Origin: Ciona savignyi
Taxonomy: Eukaryota > Chordata > Ascidiacea > Phlebobranchia > Cionidae
Assembly (NCBI GenBank): GCA_000149265.1
Contig: CH003313.1
Coordinates: 2,058,849-2,122,848 of the forward strand
DNA: 64,000 bases
Reading direction: 5' to 3'
Every line of letters starts with the position of its first letter. Position 1 is the stretch's first letter. Below the pieces are notes generated by a model that ran no database searches, had not been told where the DNA came from, and saw only the letters and a list, made by a program, of their open reading frames with translations. The position numbers were made by a program, and so were the translations under genes. Shown one piece after another: positions 25,057 to 47,249 of this stretch.

Positions 25057-25859
25057 TGCAGCGGTTCGCCTTGTTTTCACTTCAATTCAAACATCCGCGA
25101 TAAGATGGACGTCATCCACTTAAAACTGCATTATGGCGCCAGCTATTGCCGGTCAGTGTTGTTTGACCTCTGGAAATCATTATGACGTCAGTTATTGCTC
25201 GGAGTTTTGATGGGGTTCCCGTGAGACAGACCAGCTGATGGGTTTATTTTGGGCGAACAATCACACGAGATGTTGTCGCAAGAGTGAGAAGCAGAGAATC
25301 TATAAGTGGTTTTGGAGGGAAAAGATTACATGAATAAGACCAAAAACGGGCATCATGCAGTTTTCTCTTAGGGATTGGAGCACCAGATAAATACGCATGT
25401 TTGGACGTCAGAAGGAGACGGTCGGTCTGACAGAGAGAGAGGGAACGAAGCTGAGACCGAGGTGACTGCCACCTGGCGCGTTAAGCGCTAGGTTATTGAG
25501 ACTTTGTGGCATAGTTGACAGAAGGAAACAAGACAAAAGTCGCTTCTGCCGGAATTAACAAAGAACGAGTTGACAAGCCGCAAAGGAAAACGAACTGTCT
25601 ATTAAACGCATCGCGCAGTTATTCCGACGCCAGTCGGTCCCGCGAATCGATTCCCGAGTAAAGTGCATTGATTTATTCGTGTGTTCATATTAAACAACGT
25701 TTGACAATAAACTAACCAACGTTCAACCAGCGTGGACTCGATCTTTGGAAGTCGGATATCGGAGTCAGCATATATATTCGAGCCACACAGAGGGCAAATC
25801 TACCCTCGACTAACCTCGAACGTTGCAGGTAACCTACGGCAAACTCGTCAAACGTTGCA
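25057..25859 (+). repeat. Left LTR
   Basis: Contains a perfect CRE palindrome TGACGTCA near 25183 and a second GACGTCAT site near 25108, which could drive transcription. It pairs with 26867-27665. Confidence 0.85.
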
Positions 25860-26866
25860 GTGGCGACCTTCCGACGGTGATTTTGAACTTAAACGCAACC
25901 TACCGAAGTCTGAAGAGTGGATACGAAGATTTCAACCGAGCAGACCCTACTGTTCACGAGAAAACAGAAGTCTGATCAAAGCAGAAGACTGTTTAATTTC
26001 TGCAATAATCAAGTGAGCTAGAAGAATAGCTTTTGAATGAAGCTCACCGCTTATGTTTATTCAACATTTCCTTCGAGCATGATGAAGGAAAATTCAGCGA
26101 CGATATCAAGCAAGCAAAGAGCCGCAAATCGTCGTTCAGCCATGTTGTTTTAACCAGTTGGTCACTCGACACTAAACTGGAAGGCTCTGTTTGCGGATAA
26201 AAGCAAGCAAATGTTCGAGTTTAAAGATTTTGAATCAGCGATGCTCTCAGTTTTCAGAAGTTATGAAACTGAGCGAAGACTGATGTAGAAATCGACACCA
26301 TTACACATCACATTTCTATATCACGGTGAAAAAGGTTTGAGTGTGGGCTATATAATATTGCATTTGATTTAAATCCCGAGAAGGCACATATATATTTGCT
26401 AGAGTTTATGAGAACTCAATAATTCTGTTATTTTTGCTATCGACTTGATATGTTATGTTATATTGCTTGATTTACAAATGTCTATTTTCCGGGAAATCAA
26501 CCCGAAGAGATTACTGCGCAATCGCAAATCTATTATGTCTCTTTATTGCTTAATATTACCGCCCAAGTTACTTAAGCAAATCGCTGCTATATGCGAAAAC
26601 AGCCAAACGGCTTATATGTATCAAGCAAAAATATGAAAATAACAGCCTATAATGGCCTTTTAAGCAAAATGTGTCGCTGCCTCGGGATTTTTAACAATTG
26701 CATTAAGCCAGAATCAACCTTTGACACATATATTCTCATTATTAACACACTCGTCTTACTAAAAACCATTTGTATATTCTTTACTAACAAACTTTTAATA
26801 TGAAACACATACATTATGTGGAAGAATGGACTTAATTTTGATTTTTCCTTTTAACGGTGGAAGGCA

Positions 26867-27665
26867 TGCAGCGGTTCGCCTTGTTTTCACTTCAATTCAA
26901 ACATCCGCGATAAGATGGACGTCATCCACTTAAAACTGCATTATGGCGCCAGCTATTGCCGGTCAGTGTTGTTTGACCTCTGGAAATCATTATGACGTCA
27001 GTTATTGCTCGGAGTTTTGATGGGGTTCCCGTGAGACAGACCAGCTGATGGGTTTATTTTGGGCGAACAATCACACGAGATGTTGTCGCAAGAGTGAGAA
27101 GCAGAGAATCTATAAGTGGTTTTGGAGGGAAAAGATTACATGAATAAGACCAAAAACGGGCATCATGCAGTTTTCTCTTAGGGATTGGAGCACCAGATAA
27201 ATACGGATGTTTGAACGTCAGAAGGAGACGGTCGGACAGAGAGAGAGTGAACGAGGCTGAGACCGAGGTGACTGCCACCTGGCGCGTTAAGCGCTAGGTT
27301 ATTGAGACTTTGTGGCATAGTTGACAGAAGGAAACAAGACAAAAGTCGCTTCTGCCGGAATTAACAAAGAACGAGTTGACAAGCCGCAAAGGAAAACGAA
27401 CTGTCTATTAAACGCATCGCGCAGTTATTCCGACGCCAGTCGGTCCCGCGAATCGATTCCCGAGTAAAGTGCATTGATTTATTCGTGTGTTCATATTAAA
27501 CAACGTTTGACAATAAACTAACCAACGTTCAACCAGCGTGGACTCGATCTTTGGAAGTCGGATATCGGAGTCAGCATATATATTCGAGCCACACAGAGGG
27601 CAAATCTACCCTCGACTAACCTCGAACGTTGCAGTTAACCGTCGCAATAAACGTCAAACGTTGCA
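26867..27665 (+). repeat. Right LTR
   Basis: Near-identical to the left LTR, including the CRE palindrome. It ends about 200 bp upstream of the OSER1-like start codon, so it could act on that gene. Confidence 0.85.
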
Positions 27666-27869
27666 GATGACGTCAGACAGCACAACAACAACGTAGCACA
27701 AATCAGTTGTGATTTATTAATGTGACGTGAAAGGTTATTTTGCAAAGTATTTTAAACAACAGGCGTAATTGCATGCAATACTTTTGATATGTTACTTATG
27801 AACTAAATACTTGAATATTATTTTATCATGGAGCTTTGTAAAAAAGTATGTTGTGAAATTTGACCTGAA

Positions 27870-28331
27870 ATGAAGCAATTGATTAAACGGACGAAGTCCC
27901 ACCATCAGAAGTGGAAACCAGTTTTGAAATCACCGAGATTTAAGTTCGAATACAGCCATAGCGTCCTCACGCAAACACTAGTGCACAAATTAAATGCACT
28001 ATCAATTGTAAAAACCGAGCTGTCTGAAAGGGAGTTAACCTGTAAAAGGCAGTTGGATTTACAAAACGGACAAAATGGTGAAAAAACAGAAAACCAAAAT
28101 ATCTGTTTTATAAAAGCAGAAACTGTACCTGAAAATTCAAAGAGTTTCACACATCATAAAGACTTACATGTACCTGGTAAAACTGAAAGTTTATCAAATG
28201 AAGACAAGGCAAATAATATCGAACATAATGATAATGACAGCAGCCCAGATGAGCTTGCAATTTATCTCGACAATTTCCTTGTGTTACCTGAGGATAGGAT
28301 GTCTAGTATGGCAGAAATGATGTACATGTGA
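27870..28331 (+). CDS. OSER1: OSER1-like (oxidative stress-responsive serine-rich) protein
   Basis: Single-exon ORF of 153 residues. The C-terminus (SPDELAIYLDNFLVLPEDRM then SSMAEMMYM) resembles the conserved end of vertebrate OSER1, which from memory closes with IPKKMSHMAEMMYT after an acidic helix. The N-terminal KPVLKSPRFKFEYSHS resembles the KSPVLHPPKF block of the same family. It is much shorter than the human protein (~290 residues), lacking most of the Ser-rich middle and the Cys-rich segment. Molecular function in the family is poorly known; it is linked to oxidative-stress response. A possible AATAAA lies at about 28844, well downstream. It is divergent from RPS21, with an LTR element between, and convergent with UCKL1. 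Confidence 0.65.
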   Translation: MKQLIKRTKSHHQKWKPVLKSPRFKFEYSHSVLTQTLVHKLNALSIVKTELSERELTCKRQLDLQNGQNGEKTENQNICFIKAETVPENSKSFTHHKDLHVPGKTESLSNEDKANNIEHNDNDSSPDELAIYLDNFLVLPEDRMSSMAEMMYM

Positions 28332-29345
28332 TTAAACTATGTCATCATCTAATGTGATCACTGTGAATTTTTAGTATTATATTCTATGTGGATCTATCAG
28401 ATTTTGTTACTCCTGTATTATGTTATCACTTGTATAATTATTGCACAATTAAGTGTTGAGTTTTTTTAAAGAATATCGTTTATGTAATACATTTTTTTCA
28501 AGTCTTTATGGATGTTTACAAGTAAAAAACTGGTTTGGTCCAAACGCTAAGAACAATGGTAGGGGTGTGGGATTGAACCCTGAACCCCTTGGTTAACCTA
28601 TTTACTTCACATAAATTTAAGCACTTTTACCAACAAAATAACTTCTCATCATGACATCATGTGACAGCTATCTTAATTTCCGAACCCATTACATATGATC
28701 ATTATTTAAGAAAATCACCATAGATTCCCACATTCTTTTTCGTACAAGAGCAACCGTTGGTGATTCCTTAAGTGCCACAAAATTTTGGAAACCTTAATTC
28801 TAAATCTACAAGGATGTTTTGTAGAAGAAAAAACGATGTGTTAAATAAATGCATGTATTGAACAGCAATCCATAACACCACCCACACAATAGCAAAAAAC
28901 AGGCTGTGGCACTTCAACACTTAATTTAAAGACGGCATTATAGAAAGTGCAATTAGCTTTACATTGTACAAGCTGAATTAAAATCTCATATATACATTAC
29001 AAAGCAGCAGTATAGTTTAGTGCGAATTTGTCTAAAAACTTTTTGCAATCTTTTAGTATGAAGGTGTAGGTCATTTGTTAGCTCAATAGAGAACTAAAAC
29101 ACAACCAGTTTAGTTCAAAAATTCTTCACATAGTTGATTGTACACGATTGATTCTGTTTAAGGCAAATGTGCTAAATTACACTTAAACTTTAAAATCTAC
29201 AACATTCAGTGGAACATTACAAAGATTAACCTTAAAACACTACGCAGTACTTTTTGACGTCTTATATGATAAAATAAGTAAAATGATTGAGTTATGCCAT
29301 GGTAAGATATCGCTCGTATTAGCAGCATTAAAAACAGATGGTTCT
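28332..29345. other. Convergent 3' region of the OSER1-like gene and UCKL1
   Basis: AT-rich, no gene; AATAAA near 28844 could serve the OSER1-like transcript. Confidence 0.55.
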
Positions 29346-40181
<10,836 letters not shown>

Positions 40182-40432
40182 TGTCTTTCAATGTGGATGA
40201 AAACCAAAAGTAAACTGGAAATTCACAACCACATTAAGGTAAGATTAGCAAGAATATATATAACATATATATTAAATAGGAAATGAAAATATGGCAAAAC
40301 TAAATTAGTTAAAATAGTCATTAAATATACAAAGTACAAAAAACTGCCTTAGCAATTAAAACTAATATTAAAAAACACTAATTGTGAGATTAAATGAATT
40401 AGAGTTTCATGCCTTGTTATTAAGGGTTCCAT

Positions 40433-40684
40433 GACAACTGAACCCCTTACAACTGAACCCCTTACAACTAAACCCTTACAACTGAACCCTTTACAACTGA
40501 ACCCCTACAATTAAGCCCCTTACAACTGAACTCCTTTTAACTGAACCCCTTTAAACTGAACCCCTTTACAACTGAACCCATTTCAATTGAACCTCTTTAC
40601 AACTGAACCCCCCTTTTCAGTTAAAAGCGTTCGGTTAAAAGGGGTTCAGTTGTAAAGGGGTTCAGTTGTAAGGGGTTCAGTTGA
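40433..40684. repeat. Foldback minisatellite of ACAACTGAACCCCTT units
   Basis: Ten or so 13-16-bp units (TTACAACTGAACCCC) run one way to about 40615, then about four run the other way (GGGGTTCAGTTGTAAA). A transcript or single strand would fold into a long hairpin. Confidence 0.8.
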
Positions 40685-40814
40685 CTGGTCACCATTATTA
40701 AGATATATATGTATGTACTCTTAATGTGAACACATAGTATTTTCAGTGTTCAGATACAGCTTAAATAAAGAAATGTACAGTGGCGCTTAAGGCAGCCGGT
40801 GATACTAGTCAGTA

Positions 40815-40892
40815 TCTCAAATTACCACAGGATTGTTTGAAGGGTTAGAGTTCCAAGCGATCCTGTAGTAATTGGAGGCACCCTTGCTGGTT
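40815..40892. mobile_element. Minimal MITE of the same family
   Basis: GTATCTCAAATTACCACAGG...CCTGTAGTAATTGGAGGCAC, nearly all inverted repeat. Confidence 0.55.
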
Positions 40893-42107
40893 AGGTTTAA
40901 CAGTGGACAGTAGCCATGTGGTTACCATTGTTTGGTTTTAGGTTAAACGGTAGTGTTCTGGTTTCTGTTTGACTAGGCTACCAAGAACCGCAGTGATTAA
41001 AGTGCATATTGCAAACTGCGTCAACTGTAACGACTAACGAGGTAACGCTAATCAAGTTTTTACCGGCGAAGACCATAAGGTGTTGTATAGCTTTCCATAT
41101 TAATGCGAATACTGTTTCGTAAATTAAAGTAATAAAATCTAATTGTAATTACCGCCAGGTACATCAACAATGGAACCGAACGGACAACGTCAACAAACCA
41201 CAACTTGGTCGTACAACGTACTACTGAATAATAAAAACAAATACACGTGAAGGAGTTTGTAACTGTTGTCGTATGACAATTGTCACTTGTCTTATAGTGT
41301 CATAGTAAGCAATAAATGTAATTGCGTGTTCAGTAAGCACGCTTTGTAAATTACCATCACTGGGTATTTTTTTACTACATACCTCATCAGACCTGAGTTA
41401 AACCAATGATTATAAAAAGAATGATATAACACTCTTTCACGCTTGAATGATTTCCCATTGTTATGCCGCAAACCAGTTTCTGCAGCGTCACGCATGAGAA
41501 CGTGATGGAAAAGCCATTACCGAATGCTGTGGTTTGTTCATTTTTAATACGTTTCATGCTATTTTCGCCTCTTGATGTTGCTATTTAGTGTAGGAATACG
41601 ACATTTTAAATTTATAAAAGGTCAAATAATAATAATATGTGTATTTTTTTAAAAAAAAATAAAAACATTATCTATCAGAATGAAATATTACACGGAGTAA
41701 ACTTTTTATAATTATTGGTTAAACTATGAATTGTAGCATCTTTACGCCCTTAACACATCTTTTGGGGATTGTGTATAGGGTTGCCATACCATCCGGAAAA
41801 TTCTGGACATTTCCGGAATTCGGGGTTAAATTTTGCGTTTGGGAGCAATTTAATAAAATGCTTAAATGTCTGGAATCAAGGATTTTACTGCATATGCAAT
41901 CGTACTCTGCACACTGCTAAAATAGAACAACGTTATTTTCGTACCGTGCGCATATATTAGCATTTCGGTAGCGCATATACATAAGGTCTCATGAAAATAG
42001 TCATGCACTTTTCGAAATTTTGCATTTTCAAATATAGTAACCCTAAGCACGTCGCCTTTTTATGTGTCGTGAGCGTTAACCATTCGATCTATAACAAGAT
42101 AACCATC

Positions 42108-42215
42108 ACTTCGTCCGCCCGATTAGCCTTCTAGCACGTAGTCTTTCAGCCGAAGGGTTGCAGGTTTCAAACTGCTAGCTAGATTGTCGGTTATTTTCTT
42201 AGGCAAAGTAATTAA
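42108..42215 (+). repeat. SINE left part, split by the Kolobok-like element
   Basis: Head up to GGCAAAGTAATTAA. It continues at 44563-44630 (ACGGAGATTGCCTGAACCCA). Confidence 0.82.
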
Positions 42216-43121
42216 AGGGGAACTGAAGTCAATTTTAAGAATATCTTAATAAATGGAAAAAAATACGCTGATTTCAAAAATCAAATCAGTTTCTTCCAAT
42301 ATTCTTTGGTTAAAGAGTTATGAGCAAATATGTATTTCATTTTATGTTAGGGGATTTCCCGTATTACGTCACTGACGTTGTTGAGATTTCGTGCCTATAT
42401 GCATTGTATACAATCATGTGTCAGTTTAGAGGTGAATTAGTAACAGAAGCGCCTGCAGGAGCGTTGTATTTTCGTTTTTATTATGGAGACTTAGCATAAC
42501 ACTTGTCATATAGTCTTACTGAACCAATAAACATGGTGACAGCTTACTTTAAGCGCGGTCATTAAGGCCTGCACGGTCCTGGACCTAAGCTGAATGCTGA
42601 GGTATACAGGTCTCGTATTTTAATGACTTTAGAATAATAAGTCTTAGCAATTTATATCATAAATAATAAAAGTGAAAACAGAACAAGAAAACTATAACAG
42701 AATGCATTAAACTGTAACTGCCAGCAATTTATAGAAATAAACCAGCCATTATAGGAGAAGGCTAGACTATGCGGTGGGAAAAGCCTATTTCTTTCATGGT
42801 TTACCTTGGCTGTTTGTATAATGTTTTGCTGTTGTGTATGTGGTGCATTTAATGTCTGCTGTTATTGAAACTGAGCATTAGCCTACTGGTTGAGAATACC
42901 ACTTATTGCAAAAAAACAGTTAATCCACAGTTGAGTAGCTGATGTGTAGTCTGACAATAAGTACACAGCAAGCACTCAGATAAGTAAGTGAAGAATATAT
43001 ATAATAGATCTTTACTTAACTACCCAAATAAGTTAATAAGAATATACCACATTTCTAATTTAGTTCTTTTTATTAGATATTGTAAAATGCCTAAAGTTAA
43101 GCCACTGAGAAGGAAGAAAGA

Positions 43122-43505
43122 GTGATTGGAGTATATTGTTTTGCTCCAGGATGTACAAATTCCTATTACAGCACACGAAATTCCAATCCACCTGTGCTCT
43201 TCCATCGATTTCGTCACAACGACAAAAAACGGTTGAAGCAATGGATACAACAATGCAAGCGTTCTAAACTACCTGGAAAAAGAACCGCAGTGTGTAGTGC
43301 ACATATTTGTGACAAGGATTATCATAGTAAAATTGTATTTGACTCCAATGCAGTAGCCAAGATGATGAAAACAAACCACTTGGTGAAAAATACAGTTCCA
43401 ACAATTTTAAATTTTTCTGATTATGATTTTAAACATAGTGATCAACCCAGTACATCAAGTGCAACTTCAAGAACTTCTTTATCCAAGCAGATAATTGAAA
43501 AATAA
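43122..43505 (+). CDS. THAP-domain protein of the Kolobok-like element
   Basis: The reading frame opens VIGVYCFAPGCTNSYY and contains a full C2CH THAP zinc-finger signature: C-x4-C, the FHRF and KQW positions, then CSAHI (C-x2-H), ending with a TVPTI block like the AVPTIF that closes THAP domains. THAP domains bind DNA and occur in P-element and Kolobok transposases. The frame starts at GTG and has no ATG of its own upstream of the zinc finger; a nearby ATG (43087, MPKVKPLRRKKE) is in another frame. Either a frameshift has occurred or an upstream exon supplies the start. About 30 Ser/Thr-rich residues follow the domain. No catalytic domain follows it. Confidence 0.7.
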   Translation: MIGVYCFAPGCTNSYYSTRNSNPPVLFHRFRHNDKKRLKQWIQQCKRSKLPGKRTAVCSAHICDKDYHSKIVFDSNAVAKMMKTNHLVKNTVPTILNFSDYDFKHSDQPSTSSATSRTSLSKQIIEK

Positions 43506-43630
43506 GGGCTTTTAGTAATGCAAGTCCAGTCTGGCATTATTTTGTGCACAAATGCATGTACATTCATGCAGCATAAACATTCTTGCGGTGTGTCCATAAG
43601 AATACAGTTTTTGCAACGGCACCAAGTCAT
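43442..43630 (-). CDS. Cysteine-rich domain resembling the P2RX7 C-terminus, antisense within the element
   Basis: The 62-residue ORF begins MTWCRCKNCILMDTPQECLC and continues with KSPYFSIICLDKEVLEVAL. The WCxCxxC...M.T..E..CC pattern, followed by a hydrophobic block with a CLDxxVL core, resembles the zinc-binding cytoplasmic ballast domain of P2X7 receptors, which in many invertebrates occurs in unrelated proteins and mobile elements. The same frame stays open upstream on the minus strand for at least 15 codons (ENVYLETLPID). It overlaps the 3' end of the THAP frame by 64 bp in antisense. Homology is from memory and partial. Confidence 0.5.
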   Translation of the reverse strand: MTWCRCKNCILMDTPQECLCCMNVHAFVHKIMPDWTCITKSPYFSIICLDKEVLEVALDVLG

Positions 43631-44562
43631 GTCAATAGGTAATGTTTCTAAATAAACATTTTCTTCTATGGGGCTTGCATCTTCAAAGATACTTTCAGAC
43701 GTTTTCCTTGGTTCAAACGCACATGACTAAATTTGTGTTGTTTTATTGTGTACAATAAAACTTCTTTCATCCATGCCAGAATGCTGAAAACTGTCATCCA
43801 TTTTAGTGTTACAACATTAACTTAAATTTACTCTAGAAATGAAGAAAACAAAAGAAATTTGTTAAAACTTCTATGCATATGTATACCAAATCTCTCACAC
43901 TCTCAGTTTGTAGCCTAGGGGTTGATAATAACATTGCTAGTCTACGTTGCAGATTATGGCTATACATTGAAAACCAACAATCATGAAAGAAATAGGCTGT
44001 TCCCACCGCATAGTCTGATCTTTGATTGATGGCTGGTTTATTTCTATAAATTGCTGGCAGTTACAGTTTACTGCCTCCTGTTCTAGTTTTCTTGTTCTGT
44101 CTTCACTTCTATGATTTATGCTATAAATTGCTAAGACTTATTATTCTAAAGTCATTTAAATACGAGACCTGTATACCTCAGCATTCAGCTTAAGTCCAGG
44201 ATCGTGCAGGCCTGAATGAGCGCGCTTAAAGTAAGCTGTCACGCGGGTACATTGGTTCAGTTAGGCTATATGACAAGTGTTATGCTAAGTCTCCATAAAA
44301 AAACGAAAATACAACGCTCCTGCAGGCGCTTATGTTACTAATTCACCTCTAAACGGGCACATGATTGTATACAATGCATATAGGCACGAAATCTCAACAA
44401 CGTCAGTGACGTAATACGGGAAATCCCCTAACATAAAATAAAATGCATATTTGCTCATAACTCTTTAATAAAACAATATTGGAAGAAACTGATTTGATTT
44501 TTGAAATCAGCGTATTTTTTTCCATTTATTAAGATATTCTTAAAATTGACTTCAGTTCCCCT

Positions 44563-44630
44563 TTAAACGGAGATTGCCTGAACCCAGTGAATTAATGGGT
44601 TCTAAAAAACTAAAGGAACGTGTGAATTAT
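44563..44630 (+). repeat. SINE right part, split by the Kolobok-like element
   Basis: Resumes the SINE of 42108-42215 after the TTAA duplication; the tail is lost. Confidence 0.8.
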
Positions 44631-45116
44631 AACGTCTCCGTCAAGTCCCAGTCAACTAACAAAGCGTTATACTAGCGTTATACTACGATCGAATATATTA
44701 TAAACTTTATTATACTTATTAGATCAGTATTTTTACAATAAATTTTGGTCACTATGATATGCAACACACTGGTATAGCTTCGATATCGAGTCGAGTCAAG
44801 TGTAACATCCAGGTAGGAAAACAAAGTTTCCGACATATGTTTAAAATGTAGATCCATTCAAATGTTTTAAAAAAAACTAAACGATTTATCCCCATTTAAA
44901 TGTGCGACGTATTACTATTACATTAAATTTGTTTGTGCTAAAGTAAGGCTACCCAATCACACAGACTGATTTTTAGATAATAATGAAACAACTAACTTTC
45001 TACTTTTTTACTTATTGTTGTTAAGTAGTCTGTTGTTATTTAATCTTAATAAATGCATGTATACTTTTCTGCTGGTATTTAGTCTTAATAAATACATAAA
45101 TCCAATATCCATCCTT
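44631..45116. other. AT-rich stretch before the GBE-like array
   Basis: No gene or repeat recognised; homology to the array (inverted 3' flank) begins at about 45117. Confidence 0.6.
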
Positions 45117-45370
45117 TATTTACAACTGTTGACGCGGTACAAGGAAATTATCAGGACAACACATCTAATGAGCAAAAGAGTAAGAGTAAATATTTATTTT
45201 AAAGCTCTTTGAGCAAAGGCTATTTTATACTTATGGAGTGTACATATAATAAACTACGAACTGCATACAGGTATATATATATGTACTACAAATACAACAT
45301 ATATCTAAAGCTATAAAATCTACAATCTACATTTTATAACTTTTCTTCCACCGTTCATACTGATGATGTT

Positions 45371-46840
45371 CTACCAGTACTGTTGGCGACCGTTGTATCC
45401 AAAATCTTGATTCATTGAGTTGCCATCACCGTATGATCTTCGGTTATTATCCTGGCCATAAGATCCTTGAATTCTCTTGATCTCTTGAGAATACCCGATC
45501 GATGGACCATTAATGAAACGCACATTGCGGCCGTAGGTTGATTTGGATCGGTCTTGCACAGAACCGTAGTACGAACTACGTCTATCACCACTGTGTTTGT
45601 AACCATCAACAAGGTTGGATTGAGCCAACACCAAACCTGTTCTTGATAGTAAGTAAATCTGAAATTAAACCAGAAGTAAATAATTTTGTCATAGCACGCC
45701 TGATATAATATACAACCTACCATCATTGAGTTGAAAGAGTTTTCATAGTGTTCATTCTCTGAGTGGAATTCAACATTGGGTTGGTTTCTGCTGTGACCAC
45801 CGAAGCTATTGTTGTCCGTATCTAACAAGATCTTGTAACTGGAAATGGAAATAATTTATATGACTGCCAACCAAGAGACACTTTCGTACAGAATATTAGT
45901 TTTTATTATACCTTCCACATTGTTTAACTGGTATTTTGTAATCCGGATAACTTTTCGTTGGATGGAAATTGAAAACAAAGACAAGACCAGCTCGTTCGAA
46001 TACCATTACTTTATCTCCCTCGTGTGTTCGTGTTACCACAGCCTGTGATAAAGTTGGTAACATCGGAATAAAGACGATCTGCTTAAAAATGACAAACCTG
46101 GTTTGATTTGAGCCAACCGAATCTCTCTTCTGTTTTGTTGATAACTCGATCGAATCTGTTCAGATATTTGTATCTCATCTGCTGGTTGTCAGCCAGATGG
46201 AACTGTCTTCGAGCGAATTGATAATTGTCGTTGTTTGATGGAGATGGAAGCTCAACCCAGTCTGGATGTCCGAATTCATTACCTGAGTACAACAACCTTG
46301 TTAGAATGATCCAAACATAAATTTATTTCACTCACCAATGAAATTAAGGAACCCTTGTCCAGCAAATGCATGTGTCAATAGTCGGCTCATCTTGTAAAGA
46401 CTTAAACCACGATCCAATTGTGAAGTCATCTGTTGACACTCGGACATTGGGGAATCCCCAATCAATTTACGACTGAGTGTCATACGACCAACTTCATTCT
46501 AGCGCAAAATTAGACGTTATAATTTGTTGAATTCCTCAACGTACTAATGTTAAAGATATCAAACCTGTTCATGGTTTTCAGTAAACATGATCCTCTTCTC
46601 AGCGTTTCGATTTTCCTCGAGCATTTGTCGGATGAAATGCATGTCCCACTCTTCATCACACATCTCACTGAACAGCTGTACAAGTAAAAAAAAAATTAAA
46701 GAACCGGTTGGTTGTATTACAATTTAATAATTTAGTCTTACTTTTGCCCAAATGTTTGCTGCGTCTTTACAAAGTCTGTAGTCAAATCCAAGCCCTCCGT
46801 CACGCACTGGTCTGCTAAGAGCTGGCATTCCTTGAACATC
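45371..46840 (-). pseudogene. Inverted 3' half copy of the GBE-like gene (exons 9-15)
   Basis: Reverse-strand exons matching exons 9 to 15 of the neighbouring GBE-like genes: 46840 ([16 protein letters not shown]), then TENHEQ, the [15 protein letters not shown] / [12 protein letters not shown] block, [10 protein letters not shown], and a terminal exon from 45658 to the stop at 45371. All seven remain open and keep splice signals. Homology stops in intron 8 near 46879, so exons 1-8 (with most catalytic regions) are missing. It is more diverged from the three direct copies than they are from one another (for example LLSRTGLVLAQ against [11 protein letters not shown]). It is either a truncated pseudogene or the 3' half of a rearranged gene. 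Confidence 0.8.
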
Positions 46841-46879
46841 CTAAGATGTTGAAGATTGGTTTGATGTTTAATTACATAT

Positions 46880-46962
46880 AGGATAATAACCGAAGATCAT
46901 ACGGTGATGGCAACTCAATGAATCAAGATTTTGGATACAACGGTCGCCAACAGTACTGGTAG
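46880..46962 (+). pseudogene. Fragment of the GBE-like last exon
   Basis: The last ~27 codons ([20 protein letters not shown] and the stop) and 3' flank, without the rest of the exon, directly abutting the inverted half copy. It marks the array breakpoint. Confidence 0.85.
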
Positions 46963-47249
46963 AACATCATCAATATTAACCGTGCGAAGAAAATTTACGC
47001 AATAAAGATTTTAGATTTACTAGCTTTACATATATGTTGTATTTGTAGTACATATACCTGTGTGCAGTTCGTAGTTTATTATATGTACATTCCATAAGTA
47101 TAAAATAGCCTTTGCTCAAAGAGCTTTAAAGTAAATGTTTACTCTTACTCTTTTGCTCATTAGATGTGTTGTCCTGATAATTTCCTTGTACCGCGTCAAC
47201 AGTTGTAAATAAATGATAGATGTTGCATTCATGTTTTCATTAAATTTAA

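Larger units (their letters stand above)
25057..27665 (+). mobile_element. LTR retrotransposon lacking recognisable gag-pol
   Basis: Two nearly identical direct repeats of about 800 bp (25057-25859 and 26867-27665) both begin TGCAGCGG and end AACGTTGCA. The whole is flanked by a 5-bp target duplication GATGA (25052-25056 and 27666-27670). A TGGCGACC tract follows the left LTR where a tRNA primer-binding site is expected, and purine-rich GGTGGAAGG precedes the right LTR. The 1,007-bp interior has no protease, reverse transcriptase or integrase motif. The LTRs differ at only a handful of sites, so insertion is recent. It would need enzymes from a full-length relative. Confidence 0.85.
40182..42107. 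other. Intergenic region upstream of UCKL1
   Basis: Holds the foldback minisatellite, one minimal MITE, and a possible MITE at 41777-42047 whose ends TAGGGTTGCCATAC and ATAGTAACCCTA are weakly inverted. No supported gene. Confidence 0.55.
42216..44562. mobile_element. Kolobok-like TTAA element with ~600-bp inverted repeats
   Basis: Ends are AGGGGAACTGAAGTC and its reverse complement, flanked by TTAA on both sides (42212-42215, 44563-44566). The inverted repeats run about 42216-42810 and 43970-44562. The insertion split a SINE: 42108-42211 and 44567-44630 join into one copy. TTAA target duplications together with a THAP-domain protein are the hallmark of the Kolobok superfamily (piggyBac also uses TTAA but does not carry THAP). 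No DDE transposase core was seen, so it appears non-autonomous or decayed. Confidence 0.78.

Noticed and set aside
40433-40684. CRISPR-like array
   Set aside because: Units are contiguous without unique spacers and invert at the centre; eukaryotic context.
42216-44562. piggyBac element
   Set aside because: TTAA target fits, but the THAP domain and very long inverted repeats fit Kolobok better, and no piggyBac DDD motif was seen.
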